Of a stretch of DNA of 64,000 bases, positions 26,200 to 34,286 are shown piece by piece; within the stretch, counting starts at the first letter, position 1; each line of letters opens with the position of its first letter. A model generated the notes under the pieces. The model was not told where the DNA came from and searched no databases. It saw only the letters and a list, made by a program, of their open reading frames with translations. Where the stretch lies: the NCBI GenBank assembly GCA_016744995.1, contig JADGDG010000002.1, forward strand, positions 273,942-337,941, given 5' to 3'. The position numbers and the translations under genes were made by a program. This stretch comes from Gammaproteobacteria bacterium (GTDB lineage: Bacteria; Pseudomonadota; Gammaproteobacteria; GRL18).

Positions 26200-26943
26200 C
26201 TATCGAGTCATAACGACTTTTTGGTATAAACCACCAAACATCGTTTCTTTTTTTATTTTTTTTGGTCTTAATCCTGCAGGTACCCATTCAATAATCTCTT
26301 TGTTCCAGACTGCTAGTGCAAAAGGCTCAAGGACAGTGAGTATGGGTACCATAATATATCTGAATGGATTGGCCCAATGGGGTTTGTGATAGTCAACAAA
26401 AATAACCTTGCCGCCTGGTTTAACTACCCGCATTGCTTCTTCTACTGTTTTTGAACGGACATTTTCAGGTTGTTCATGGAGAAGAAAAAACACCACCACA
26501 TTATCAAAGCTGCAATCATCAAATTTCAAACTGGTTGAATCCTGATGATGCAAAAGTACATTACGATGATTTTTTAGTTTTCTATGTGCATTTTCGATCT
26601 GCACTGGTGCAATATCAACAAGATGCAACTCACTGTCTGCATCTAGACGGCTTGCCATTTGCTGTGAGAAATCACCATAAACACAAGCCACCTGAAGGTT
26701 GTTTCCAGTGATTATTTTTCCAGCCTCATCCAGGGCTGCATCGCGAAGCCGGGCAAAGTTGCCCCATAGGATCAAATTAACCAGCCATTGTCTTTCAAAA
26801 ATCTGTACCGAAGTAGGATGGACATATGCCCACCAGTAGGTTTCTTCCAGGTATTTGGGTACTTTTAACTCCTGAGATATTGTTTGCTGCTCATCAAAAA
26901 CTTTATAGTCTGATGCCGCATTAACAACAGTCTGTTCATGCAT
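26200..26943 (-). CDS. rquA: Rhodoquinone biosynthesis methyltransferase-like protein
   Basis: 247 residues of the UbiE-like fold with the RquA-specific segments TYWWAYVHPTSVQIFERQWL and LQVACVYGDFS, where ordinary methyltransferases have a DxGxGxG SAM loop. FFLLHEQP and KPGGKVIFVDYHKPHWANPF also fit RquA. RquA converts ubiquinone to rhodoquinone, a low-potential quinone used in fumarate reduction. It starts at ATG 26943; a longer start at 27021 would overlap nrfD and lacks support. It sits between nrfD and the SQR-like gene. Assignment rests on remembered family motifs, not a search. Confidence 0.85.
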   Translation of the reverse strand: MHEQTVVNAASDYKVFDEQQTISQELKVPKYLEETYWWAYVHPTSVQIFERQWLVNLILWGNFARLRDAALDEAGKIITGNNLQVACVYGDFSQQMASRLDADSELHLVDIAPVQIENAHRKLKNHRNVLLHHQDSTSLKFDDCSFDNVVVFFLLHEQPENVRSKTVEEAMRVVKPGGKVIFVDYHKPHWANPFRYIMVPILTVLEPFALAVWNKEIIEWVPAGLRPKKIKKETMFGGLYQKVVMTR

Positions 26944-26986
26944 AATTAATTCTCTCGCTATTTTAATGAGACCGGTATAAAACAGG

Positions 26987-28279
26987 TTACGAAACAGTGG
27001 CTGTAGTAGGCAGTGGTTCAACTATTATTTTGTTATCCAGATCACCCGCATTGCCAACACCCTGTTTAATGTTTTTAAACTTTCCCATGCGTCCCAATTC
27101 AATTTCAATTGCTACTTTGGTCAAAATGGTAAAGACAAAAGCCCCAAGAGCATAAATTCCAACTGAGACACCCAGTTCCATCAATGTTGGTGTATATTCA
27201 AAGATCTCCCCCAGAGGAGTAGGAATAAAGCCGGTAACAACCAGCCCCATGCCCTTCTCAATCCAGATACCAACAAAACCCAGAACACAGGCAATATTCA
27301 GGGTGACCATATTGTTTCTGGTCTTATGTACCATCAATAAAACTAACGCAATTAAATTAAACCCGACAGCTGTCCAAATCCATGATTTAAGACCATCAAA
27401 ACCATCCAGACCTAAAAACAGGTAATGCATTGATGCCGCATGAGCACCTTCAAAGTAAAAATCGGTAAACAATTCTGCGGCAACGAAATAAAGGCTGATC
27501 TGCATAGCGATGGCCATAATAATCGCCAGCATTTTAATCACCCCCTGACTTACCGGATAGTCAGTAAAACGACGCACCAACTGCAAAATAATAATCATCA
27601 GCGCAGGGCCTGCCGTAAACGCAGATGAAATAAATCTCGGTGCCATTAGAGAAGTGTGCCAGAACGGACGTGCAACATTGGATGACAATAACCAGGCGGT
27701 AACGGTATGAATAGATATCGCCCAAAAACAGGTCAAAACAACCCAGAAGAAGTATTTTCTTACCGGTACCTCAATACCCTTATAGTGATTAAATAAAATA
27801 TACATAGGGATAAACAGGTTTAGAAAAAGATAGCCGTTCAATACCACAATATCCCATGCAAGCATCGAACTGGGCCAATTAAATTTGCCCAGATAGGGTA
27901 AAACATGCCACGCCCGATCAATGCGTCCAATGTCTACACCAACAAAACCCATGGCAACAAGAACTGAGGAGAGCGCCATGGCTTCACCAATCAAGACAAC
28001 AGACTTAACATCTTTACGGTGAAAAATATAAGCCGGTACGGTTAACAAAACACCTGCAGCAGCAATGCCCACAAAAAAAGCAAAGTTGGCAATATAAAAG
28101 CCCCAGGAAACCTGATCACTCAATCCGGTAATAACCATACCGTCACGCAACTGGTAGGAGTAACTCCATCCTGTGATGCCAATTAAAATTAACAGAAAGA
28201 GCATCCACATGTAGTATAGCGGCCCACCCCTTAAGGCAGTTTTCATACCATCCATTAGAAAAGTAAAAAATGTCCTCAT
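26987..28279 (-). CDS. NrfD/DsrP-type quinone-interacting membrane subunit
   Basis: 430 residues with about ten membrane helices, matching the NrfD/PsrC/DsrP superfamily (long version: MWMLFLLILIGITGWSYSYQ, GFYIANFAFFVGIAAAGVLL, then ISIHTVTAWLLSS). It exchanges electrons between a membrane quinone pool and the periplasmic Fe-S subunit. The start overlaps the Fe-S gene stop (ATGA). With the tetraheme cytochrome and Fe-S protein it forms an NrfBCD/DsrJOP-like module. Electron direction is unknown. Confidence 0.88.
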   Translation of the reverse strand: MRTFFTFLMDGMKTALRGGPLYYMWMLFLLILIGITGWSYSYQLRDGMVITGLSDQVSWGFYIANFAFFVGIAAAGVLLTVPAYIFHRKDVKSVVLIGEAMALSSVLVAMGFVGVDIGRIDRAWHVLPYLGKFNWPSSMLAWDIVVLNGYLFLNLFIPMYILFNHYKGIEVPVRKYFFWVVLTCFWAISIHTVTAWLLSSNVARPFWHTSLMAPRFISSAFTAGPALMIIILQLVRRFTDYPVSQGVIKMLAIIMAIAMQISLYFVAAELFTDFYFEGAHAASMHYLFLGLDGFDGLKSWIWTAVGFNLIALVLLMVHKTRNNMVTLNIACVLGFVGIWIEKGMGLVVTGFIPTPLGEIFEYTPTLMELGVSVGIYALGAFVFTILTKVAIEIELGRMGKFKNIKQGVGNAGDLDNKIIVEPLPTTATVS

Positions 28280-29418
28280 GTTCTTGCCCTCGCTTCATCA
28301 GTGAAGTACCAAAATTTTGGTTCTGTTCCAAGTTCTTCTTTTAAACGAAAAACGGTTTTATTCTCAAGGATCCAACGGATCTCGCTTTCAGGATCTAATA
28401 AGTTACCAAAGACTCTGGCTCCAGTGGGACAGGCTTCCATACAAGCAGGCTGACGCCCTTTACGAGTACGCTGAGTACAGAAATGACACTTTTCAACAAC
28501 TCCTTTCATACGTGGGCGATTGCCCAGATAATTGGTGTTGTGATTCAGATCTTCAGTCGCAATTTGTGGTTCTGTCCAGTTAAAGTGTCGTGCCCAATAG
28601 GGACAGGCTGACATACACATACGACAACCGATACACCAGTTATAATCGATTACCACAATGCCATCCGTATCCATCCAGGTGGCTTCAACTGGACAGGCTT
28701 TAACACAGGGTGCGTTATCACATTGCTGACATTGCACTGGTAGATAGTATTTACCTTTCATAGGTACTGTGGCCGGATCATAATAGTGATCGGAGTGCTC
28801 TAAATTTGAATCCCCTTCATCCATTTCCAGGACACGAATATACTGTACCTGTGAATCACGCCCCTGATTGTTTTCTCGAATACAACCTTCGACACACTCA
28901 CGGTAGCCTCGACATTTAGACAGATTCAGAGCATAACCAAAATAGGTATCTGGCATAGGCTTAGTATCTTCACATTTGATATCTACACCAAATTTTCGTT
29001 TTGCTTTACGTTTAATTCGATCCAGAGCTTCAGTCATTTCTTCATTTGTCATTCTGGTGTAATGATCCTGAAACAGATCCCCCATGGCATCCATAAAACT
29101 TGAGCCGCCCCAGGATGGTTTTGCCTTTGTTGCCTCAACAGCTGCGGCAACACCAGTTGTTGCTGCAACGCCGGTTGCACCTACCATTCCAATACGTTTG
29201 AAAAAATGCCGCTTTGCCAAATCAGGCATATTTTCAGCTTCTTGATGAACGTCTAACAACTGTGGGCTAGTGCTGTACTTAAGATCATTAGTCTGTTGAG
29301 GACTCTTAACTTCGTGATGTTCCTTAGCCTGCTGATACCCCTTAGTCTGATTATTACTCTCAGTATTCTGATGGCTGATAATGTCCTGAAGGTTTTTTGG
29401 GAGTTGTTTATCAGTCAT
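28276..29418 (-). CDS. Periplasmic polyferredoxin subunit (NrfC/DsrO-like) with KR-type Tat signal
   Basis: 380 residues. A low-complexity Gln/Asn/Lys-rich extension (1-65) precedes a Tat-like signal, AKRHFFK (68-74) followed by GMVGATGVAATTGVAAA, in which the first Arg is Lys. Fe-S motifs: C169, C175 and C179 (the normal second Cys is Tyr172), C230-x2-C-x4-C-x3-C, C262-x2-C-x2-C-x3-C, C311-x2-C-x11-C-x3-C. Three [4Fe-4S] sites plus one 3-Cys site, perhaps [3Fe-4S], are expected. ATG 29418 has GGAG 8 bp upstream and overlaps the tetraheme stop. Confidence 0.88.
   Translation of the reverse strand: MTDKQLPKNLQDIISHQNTESNNQTKGYQQAKEHHEVKSPQQTNDLKYSTSPQLLDVHQEAENMPDLAKRHFFKRIGMVGATGVAATTGVAAAVEATKAKPSWGGSSFMDAMGDLFQDHYTRMTNEEMTEALDRIKRKAKRKFGVDIKCEDTKPMPDTYFGYALNLSKCRGYRECVEGCIRENNQGRDSQVQYIRVLEMDEGDSNLEHSDHYYDPATVPMKGKYYLPVQCQQCDNAPCVKACPVEATWMDTDGIVVIDYNWCIGCRMCMSACPYWARHFNWTEPQIATEDLNHNTNYLGNRPRMKGVVEKCHFCTQRTRKGRQPACMEACPTGARVFGNLLDPESEIRWILENKTVFRLKEELGTEPKFWYFTDEARART
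29256..29385. repeat. Degenerate ~18-bp repeats in Fe-S subunit N-terminus
   Basis: Blocks such as CTGATACCCCTTAGTCTG and TTCCTTAGCCTGCTGATA recur and encode the Gln/Asn-rich extension. They resemble units at 442-510. Confidence 0.45.
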
Positions 29419-30115
29419 GTTTTTTCTCCATTTCATCTTGAGGTATATGACGTTCCCAAACTTTGAGATTTAAGTGTTTGTCTTTTTCTTTCATTCGTTC
29501 AAGACCTGCCCTGACGGGTGGTATAGGCTGTGGTTTTCTTGCCATAAAAGGAGGTCGATGAGGATTATGGCAATGAGTACAGTTGTATCTTATTTTTTCA
29601 CCCTTCCAGAAATAAGCTCGTTTTCCATGAGCACCGTAATACCAGTCTTTTTGTCTATTAGAATGGCATTGACCGCATACTTTCCAGGAATCATTAAAAT
29701 CAACCTTAGCATCACGTACTGTACGCAGATGATCACGATCTTTTGCATCATGGCAGGTGAGACACCATATCCGACCTTCACCATGCTTAAGAGACACTTC
29801 ATGTACCGGGGCAAGCATTCGAGGGGTTTCATTGGTCTCCCAGTTTTCATGACATTGAGAACAAGGATAAAAAGTAAGGTGATCCTTTCGAGGAGGCACG
29901 ATTGGTGGTAGTTGATCAGCATACTGATTAAATTGCTTCTCAGGTTCAGTCGCCGGGTTAAAAGTAATACTTTTTGGAGCCGCCTGAGGAATAAGCTGAA
30001 TCACTTCATCAGCATTTAACCAAAAAGCTTTTTCCACTTCCTGTTCCACGGCATAAGAACTCATAGGTATAAAAAAAAGCAATATAAGCCCAACTATTTT
30101 AGCATTGATAAACAT
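29411..30115 (-). CDS. Periplasmic tetraheme cytochrome c
   Basis: 234 residues with a Sec signal (1-22, ending SSYA) and four heme-c sites: CSQCH (85-89), CLTCH (118-122), CGQCH (147-151) and CTHCH (179-183). The arrangement recalls NrfB/DsrJ-type electron carriers that pair with NrfCD/DsrOP. It starts at ATG 30115, preceded by AGGAGGAAGATAGG. The upstream cytochrome gene is in the same direction, 70 bp away. It probably passes electrons between the NrfD complex and a periplasmic redox partner. Confidence 0.88.
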   Translation of the reverse strand: MFINAKIVGLILLFFIPMSSYAVEQEVEKAFWLNADEVIQLIPQAAPKSITFNPATEPEKQFNQYADQLPPIVPPRKDHLTFYPCSQCHENWETNETPRMLAPVHEVSLKHGEGRIWCLTCHDAKDRDHLRTVRDAKVDFNDSWKVCGQCHSNRQKDWYYGAHGKRAYFWKGEKIRYNCTHCHNPHRPPFMARKPQPIPPVRAGLERMKEKDKHLNLKVWERHIPQDEMEKKHD

Positions 30116-30185
30116 CCTATCTTCCTCCTGGGGATGTCGACATCCGATCAATATTTTGATTCAGACTGATTTTATAGGTGAAGAC

Positions 30186-30530
30186 TCATTTGAGATTTGA
30201 GTAATAAGTAGCCAGATTTACAATATCAATATCACTCAAACCTTTAGCAATGGCTCCCATCATAGGGTCATTACGGGAATCATTCTTATAATCATGAATC
30301 GACTTGTTTAAATAACTTTGCAATTGCCCTGCCAGACGAGGAAAAGCCGGCTGTCCATTGACAGCTTCTTTACCTTCCCCATTGAGACCGTGGCAGCCAA
30401 TACAAACAACAGATCTAAGCTTACCAGCCTCTGAATCAGCACTCATTTTAGTTTCATCTGCAACCACCAGTGAAGCGGATATCAGCAGAGTACAGGTTGC
30501 AACCCATCTTAATAACGTTGGTGTTAGCAT
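30186..30530 (-). CDS. Monoheme class I cytochrome c (c553/c555-like)
   Basis: 114 residues with a signal peptide (1-24, ending VVA), one heme site CIGCH (43-47) followed by GLNGEG, and an axial Met in DPMMGAIAKGL (about 90-93). Small soluble periplasmic electron carrier. It is the first gene of the operon reading toward the SQR-like gene. A palindrome CTGACATATTGTCAG lies 119 bp upstream. Confidence 0.85.
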   Translation of the reverse strand: MLTPTLLRWVATCTLLISASLVVADETKMSADSEAGKLRSVVCIGCHGLNGEGKEAVNGQPAFPRLAGQLQSYLNKSIHDYKNDSRNDPMMGAIAKGLSDIDIVNLATYYSNLK

Positions 30531-31176
30531 TGCATTTTCCTCAATTGGTTATTTTGAATCAGAATATAAACACAAAAAAAACAGACACACAAGTCATTGT
30601 TTTTTATGACACATTGACATGTATCATTCTGTTTTGCTCATTTTTTTCCTGACATATTGTCAGAATGACCTGATTAAGAAATAAGCTTTTTGAAGTGGTT
30701 TTGAATTTTATATTGCAATAATTTTTTATAATTTTAGTAAATATTGATGCAGAGATTTTTAGGAGAAAATGTCTTATGAACAAAGGGGGGATGTTAGAAT
30801 GAAGCAGACAATTTATTGATATTTATTTTTAAAATATTTTAGTTAAAAAAAAGATTTTCATTATTTTTTATTTACTAAAAATTAATCATGTCATATTGTC
30901 ATATAGCACAATAAATTATTTTAAATAATTTTAAAATAATTTATATTTTTAGTTAAATTAGTAAATTTAAAGATAAAAAAAGAAAATTTTCAATAATATA
31001 TTTAATATAACAAAGTTTATAATCACTATTGATTTAAAAAAATATTTTAATAAGTACGAACCTTATGATAGTGCCTTTTTTAGTTTATCGGCATCATTAT
31101 TGCTACGTTACAGCCATAATTATATTTATATAACAACGGAAATAGTAAAAATTTATTCAGATATGATCAATTAACC
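30531..31176. promoter_or_regulatory. AT-rich divergent control region with palindromes and a sigma54-like site
   Basis: No gene is supported in these 646 bp. CTGACATATTGTCAG (30649-30663) is a perfect TGACA-N3-TGTCA palindrome. TGTCATATTGTCA (30889-30901) is a one-base variant. CGGCATCATTATTGCT (31089-31104) has the GG-N10-GC layout of a sigma54 promoter directed at the + strand gene at 31177. No good sigma54 site was found for the minus-strand cytochrome operon. Confidence 0.5.
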
Positions 31177-31548
31177 ATGAACAACAATAAAATAACCACT
31201 GATGAAGCACTTGAATTATTAGTTATTCTAATTAAAAGATTATTCACTGATAAAATTTCATTAATGAAAAAAGAACCCATAAAACGACGTTTTGAAAAGG
31301 ACTTATTCAGTCTGCTTGTTGAGCTATCAGCTGAACCATCCATTAATATCAACCTCTATCCAATATGGGTTCAGCGTCTTGTCTACGAAATACTCACTCA
31401 ATATGTTATGTTTTATAGCCTGCAGCCTGGACAAAATCTGGATATTGATATACATCCCGGCATGAGTGAAGATGAGAAAATCTCAGCCCTTCTTTGCCAT
31501 GAAGTCATGCCTAAATCATGGCCCTATCCCCAGTCCGTCCCATTATAA
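31177..31548 (+). CDS. Unknown 123-aa cytoplasmic protein
   Basis: A soluble helical protein starting MNNNKITTDEALELLVILI, with a C-terminal Pro-rich tail (MPKSWPYPQSVPL). No signal, metal site or known fold is recognised. A sigma54-like element is 73 bp upstream of ATG 31177, so it may belong to the regulon of the response regulator at 32868. Convergent with the next gene. Confidence 0.5.
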   Translation: MNNNKITTDEALELLVILIKRLFTDKISLMKKEPIKRRFEKDLFSLLVELSAEPSININLYPIWVQRLVYEILTQYVMFYSLQPGQNLDIDIHPGMSEDEKISALLCHEVMPKSWPYPQSVPL

Positions 31549-31571
31549 ATCCTGTAGGCGTTAGTCTGTTG

Positions 31572-32570
31572 TTACAATAAAAAGAGATAACACAGCACAA
31601 ATCCTGATGCAAGACCCGCCAGAAAGGAATGGCTTGTCAGCCAGAGTGCTGGCAAAGAAACAATCCGGACAAGTGTTAATATGAATGTCAATGGCTGCGG
31701 TTTTTCAACCGCCTGTTTCCAATCCAGTTCAGTTAATTTTTCCATAAAACCCTGATTAACACATCCCTCAAGACTAAAAATATGTATGTCATCACATGAT
31801 TGATGTGCCAATCTCAGATCGCGGGAAAATTCATTCCAGCTTAACGGGGTTTGATCCATACCATTCAATTCTACACCTCCCCCAGTCGAACCCACGGCAA
31901 CTGAGTCTGCTCCACAGGCATAGTTACATAACACTGCAGCTCCATAGGGCCTGAAAAAGCTTGAATAGAGCATTAATACACGACGATCAGCTGGAACATC
32001 TGTAACACCTAATAAACGAGCATAGATGCAGGAGCCGGCTTTGCGATCATCTTCCATAAACAAAAACTCATAACTATCCACTGAAAAACCATCATTTTTC
32101 ATTCTGGTTACCAGCGCATGGTAAATCTTACAGGCATCGTCAAAGCATTTTTTTCTAAATAATCGTTTAAATATTGCCGGAATTATACGTAGCTTATGAG
32201 AGAGTAGATGTTGAAATTCACTGATGTCAGGCTCAATATCAATACCCAATCCTGACCAGGATAAATTATGCTTGTTTGACCATTTAAGAAATTCCTCATA
32301 TCCAGAAACAGCTTGATCGGCATTAGTCATATTATACCAATAGCCCTGCTCCATTGACAGTAACTGCCAGGCAATAACCGGAATATTGTTTTTATTCAAC
32401 AAACGCACAACACGAACCCGCTCATCACTAAAATCCAGTATACCAAGACTGATGGTTGCATTTATTGTTTTCAATTGCTCAATAAGGTGGGGTGAGAAAA
32501 AGAGTTTGTCTAAATCATCAGCGTATAACTCACAAAAAAAAGTCAGTTTTTTTGGGGCACCTGTGTTCAT
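31572..32570 (-). CDS. Unknown protein with TIM-barrel hydrolase-like features and C-terminal membrane helices
   Basis: 332 residues. The pattern of beta-strand/helix alternation, the acidic motif WSGLGIDIEPDI (about 105-116) and FMEDD near 170 resemble glycoside-hydrolase-like TIM barrels with paired acidic residues, but no family is identified. The last 50 residues contain two hydrophobic segments (FILTLVRIVSLPALWL and FLAGLASGFVLCYLFLL), suggesting membrane attachment. It is downstream of the response-regulator gene, after a 297-bp gap that holds only a small CCAAT/ATTGG hairpin. Confidence 0.5.
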   Translation of the reverse strand: MNTGAPKKLTFFCELYADDLDKLFFSPHLIEQLKTINATISLGILDFSDERVRVVRLLNKNNIPVIAWQLLSMEQGYWYNMTNADQAVSGYEEFLKWSNKHNLSWSGLGIDIEPDISEFQHLLSHKLRIIPAIFKRLFRKKCFDDACKIYHALVTRMKNDGFSVDSYEFLFMEDDRKAGSCIYARLLGVTDVPADRRVLMLYSSFFRPYGAAVLCNYACGADSVAVGSTGGGVELNGMDQTPLSWNEFSRDLRLAHQSCDDIHIFSLEGCVNQGFMEKLTELDWKQAVEKPQPLTFILTLVRIVSLPALWLTSHSFLAGLASGFVLCYLFLL

Positions 32571-32867
32571 ATTGCATGTGGAATAATAACAGCCTTAGAC
32601 CAATAGATGGGGAGGGAGTCAGTCAACCATTGATAACTTTTATACGCTTTTTTGATCAAATTCAGCCATTCTCTATTATTAGACATTCGTTATACCTTTG
32701 AATTAAACTTAACATTAAGTTCTATATTTATTAAGCAAGCAAGGTACATACCAATAATAAGAATTGGTGTATTATCAGGCCATGATATTGTTATTAGAAA
32801 TGCTTAAATGATTGCAAGGAAATTAAATTTAATACAGAAGCTAGCTCATAATTAAACAGTTTACATT

Positions 32868-34286
32868 CTATACGCCCGTCTGTTCAGCAATATCACTTGA
32901 ACGGCGTTGGTAATTTATCTGACTTTGAGTCTCTTCTTCGATCAGCTTATACTTTCTGATCAAACGATACACCTGGCGTTCACTAACCCCCATCACTTGA
33001 GCAATAGTCGTTCGATGGCCTGCGTGTTTTTCTAATAATAATTTTAAATAGGATGCTTCTATTTCCTCAAGTGTGGGATCCTCACCAGCGGGAATATCCA
33101 GTTGAAAACCATGTTTTCCCTGTTCACAGCCTTTCAGATTGAAATGTTGTCCACGAATAATTTTACTTTTTCGCGAAAGAATAATGGCCCGTTCCACCAT
33201 GTTTTTTAATTCCCGTACATTACCCGGCCAATCATAGGAAATGAGTTTACGCATGGCTTCTTTGGCCACTGTTTTTTTAACACACATGGAAAAAGTGTGA
33301 TTACGAATAAAATGCTCTACTAAAAACGGGATATCATCACGCCGTTCTCTCAAGGGTGGTGTATAAATACTAAAAGCATCCAGACGATAATAAAGATCCG
33401 CCCGGAAGTCATCAGATTCAGACATTTTCTTTAAATCACGATTTGTCGCAGCGACAATTCTGACATCCGAGATCAGATCAAGGGTGCCGCCTACACGTCG
33501 AAATTTTCCAGTTTCCAAAACACGAAGCAACTTTGCCTGGATCACAGGAGGAATTTCTCCAATCTCATCAAGGAATAGCGTACCGCCGGAAGCACCCTCA
33601 ATCAAACCTTTTTTCTTGCCATCTGCACCGGTAAAAGAACCTTTCTCATGACCAAATAATTCTGATTCAAACAAACTTTCCTGTAAGGTACAACAATCCA
33701 CTGCAACAAAGTTTTTTTCAGCACGAAGACTCTGCTCATGTATGGCTCTGGCTACCAGCTCTTTACCAGCACCACTTTCACCCAAAATAAGAACATTCAT
33801 ATCACTTGGGGCCACGGCATCAATTAATTCTTTAGCCTGTTCCAGAGCTGGGCTTTGACCAATCATAAAGGGATGTTTGTCATTATGCGCTTTCATTCGT
33901 GATTTACAGAACTTATGATCTGCTTCCAGAGCTGCTGCTTCCAACACTCGCTGAACAATCAATGTCAGTTCTTCCGGACTCACCGGTTTAGTCAGATAAT
34001 GTGCCGCACCCGCATGAATAGCTTCCACTGCATTCTGCACTGTGCCATAGGCAGTCAGTACAATCACAGGCTGTGACTCAATGAATGTTGGTAATTCATG
34101 AATACAGTCACCATCAGGAAGGCGCATATCCGATATGATCAGATCCGGTTCATGTTTATCAAGGTATTTTCTTGCAAGTCCCAGACTATTGACCCCAACG
34201 GCCGTATGCCCCATATTAACCAGTTGATGGACAATCATCTGATTAACCAGGTCATCATCTTCAATAACTAATATTTTGCCATTCAT
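32868..34286 (-). CDS. Sigma54-dependent (NtrC-family) response regulator
   Basis: 472 residues: receiver domain with phospho-acceptor Asp53 (SDMRLPDG) and Lys100; AAA+ domain with Walker A GESGAGKE (169-176), the sigma54-contact loop GSFTGA (216-221), and Walker B FLDEIGE; a Fis-type HTH near the C-terminus (TTIAQVMGVSERQVYRLIRKY). It activates sigma54 promoters by ATP hydrolysis. TAATG overlap with the kinase gene shows coupling. Likely targets are the TGACA-N3-TGTCA palindromes and sigma54 promoters at 36270-36386 and 37299-37550. Confidence 0.9.
   Translation of the reverse strand: MNGKILVIEDDDLVNQMIVHQLVNMGHTAVGVNSLGLARKYLDKHEPDLIISDMRLPDGDCIHELPTFIESQPVIVLTAYGTVQNAVEAIHAGAAHYLTKPVSPEELTLIVQRVLEAAALEADHKFCKSRMKAHNDKHPFMIGQSPALEQAKELIDAVAPSDMNVLILGESGAGKELVARAIHEQSLRAEKNFVAVDCCTLQESLFESELFGHEKGSFTGADGKKKGLIEGASGGTLFLDEIGEIPPVIQAKLLRVLETGKFRRVGGTLDLISDVRIVAATNRDLKKMSESDDFRADLYYRLDAFSIYTPPLRERRDDIPFLVEHFIRNHTFSMCVKKTVAKEAMRKLISYDWPGNVRELKNMVERAIILSRKSKIIRGQHFNLKGCEQGKHGFQLDIPAGEDPTLEEIEASYLKLLLEKHAGHRTTIAQVMGVSERQVYRLIRKYKLIEEETQSQINYQRRSSDIAEQTGV

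Noticed and set aside
26944..27021. Longer rquA start overlapping nrfD
   Set aside because: It would overlap nrfD by 35 bp without a ribosome site and adds residues not typical of RquA; ATG 26943 fits better.
30636..30649. Sigma54 promoter for the minus-strand cytochrome operon
   Set aside because: GG-N10-GC spacing exists on the minus strand, but the sequence AGGAAA...TGAGC matches neither element well and overlaps the palindrome.
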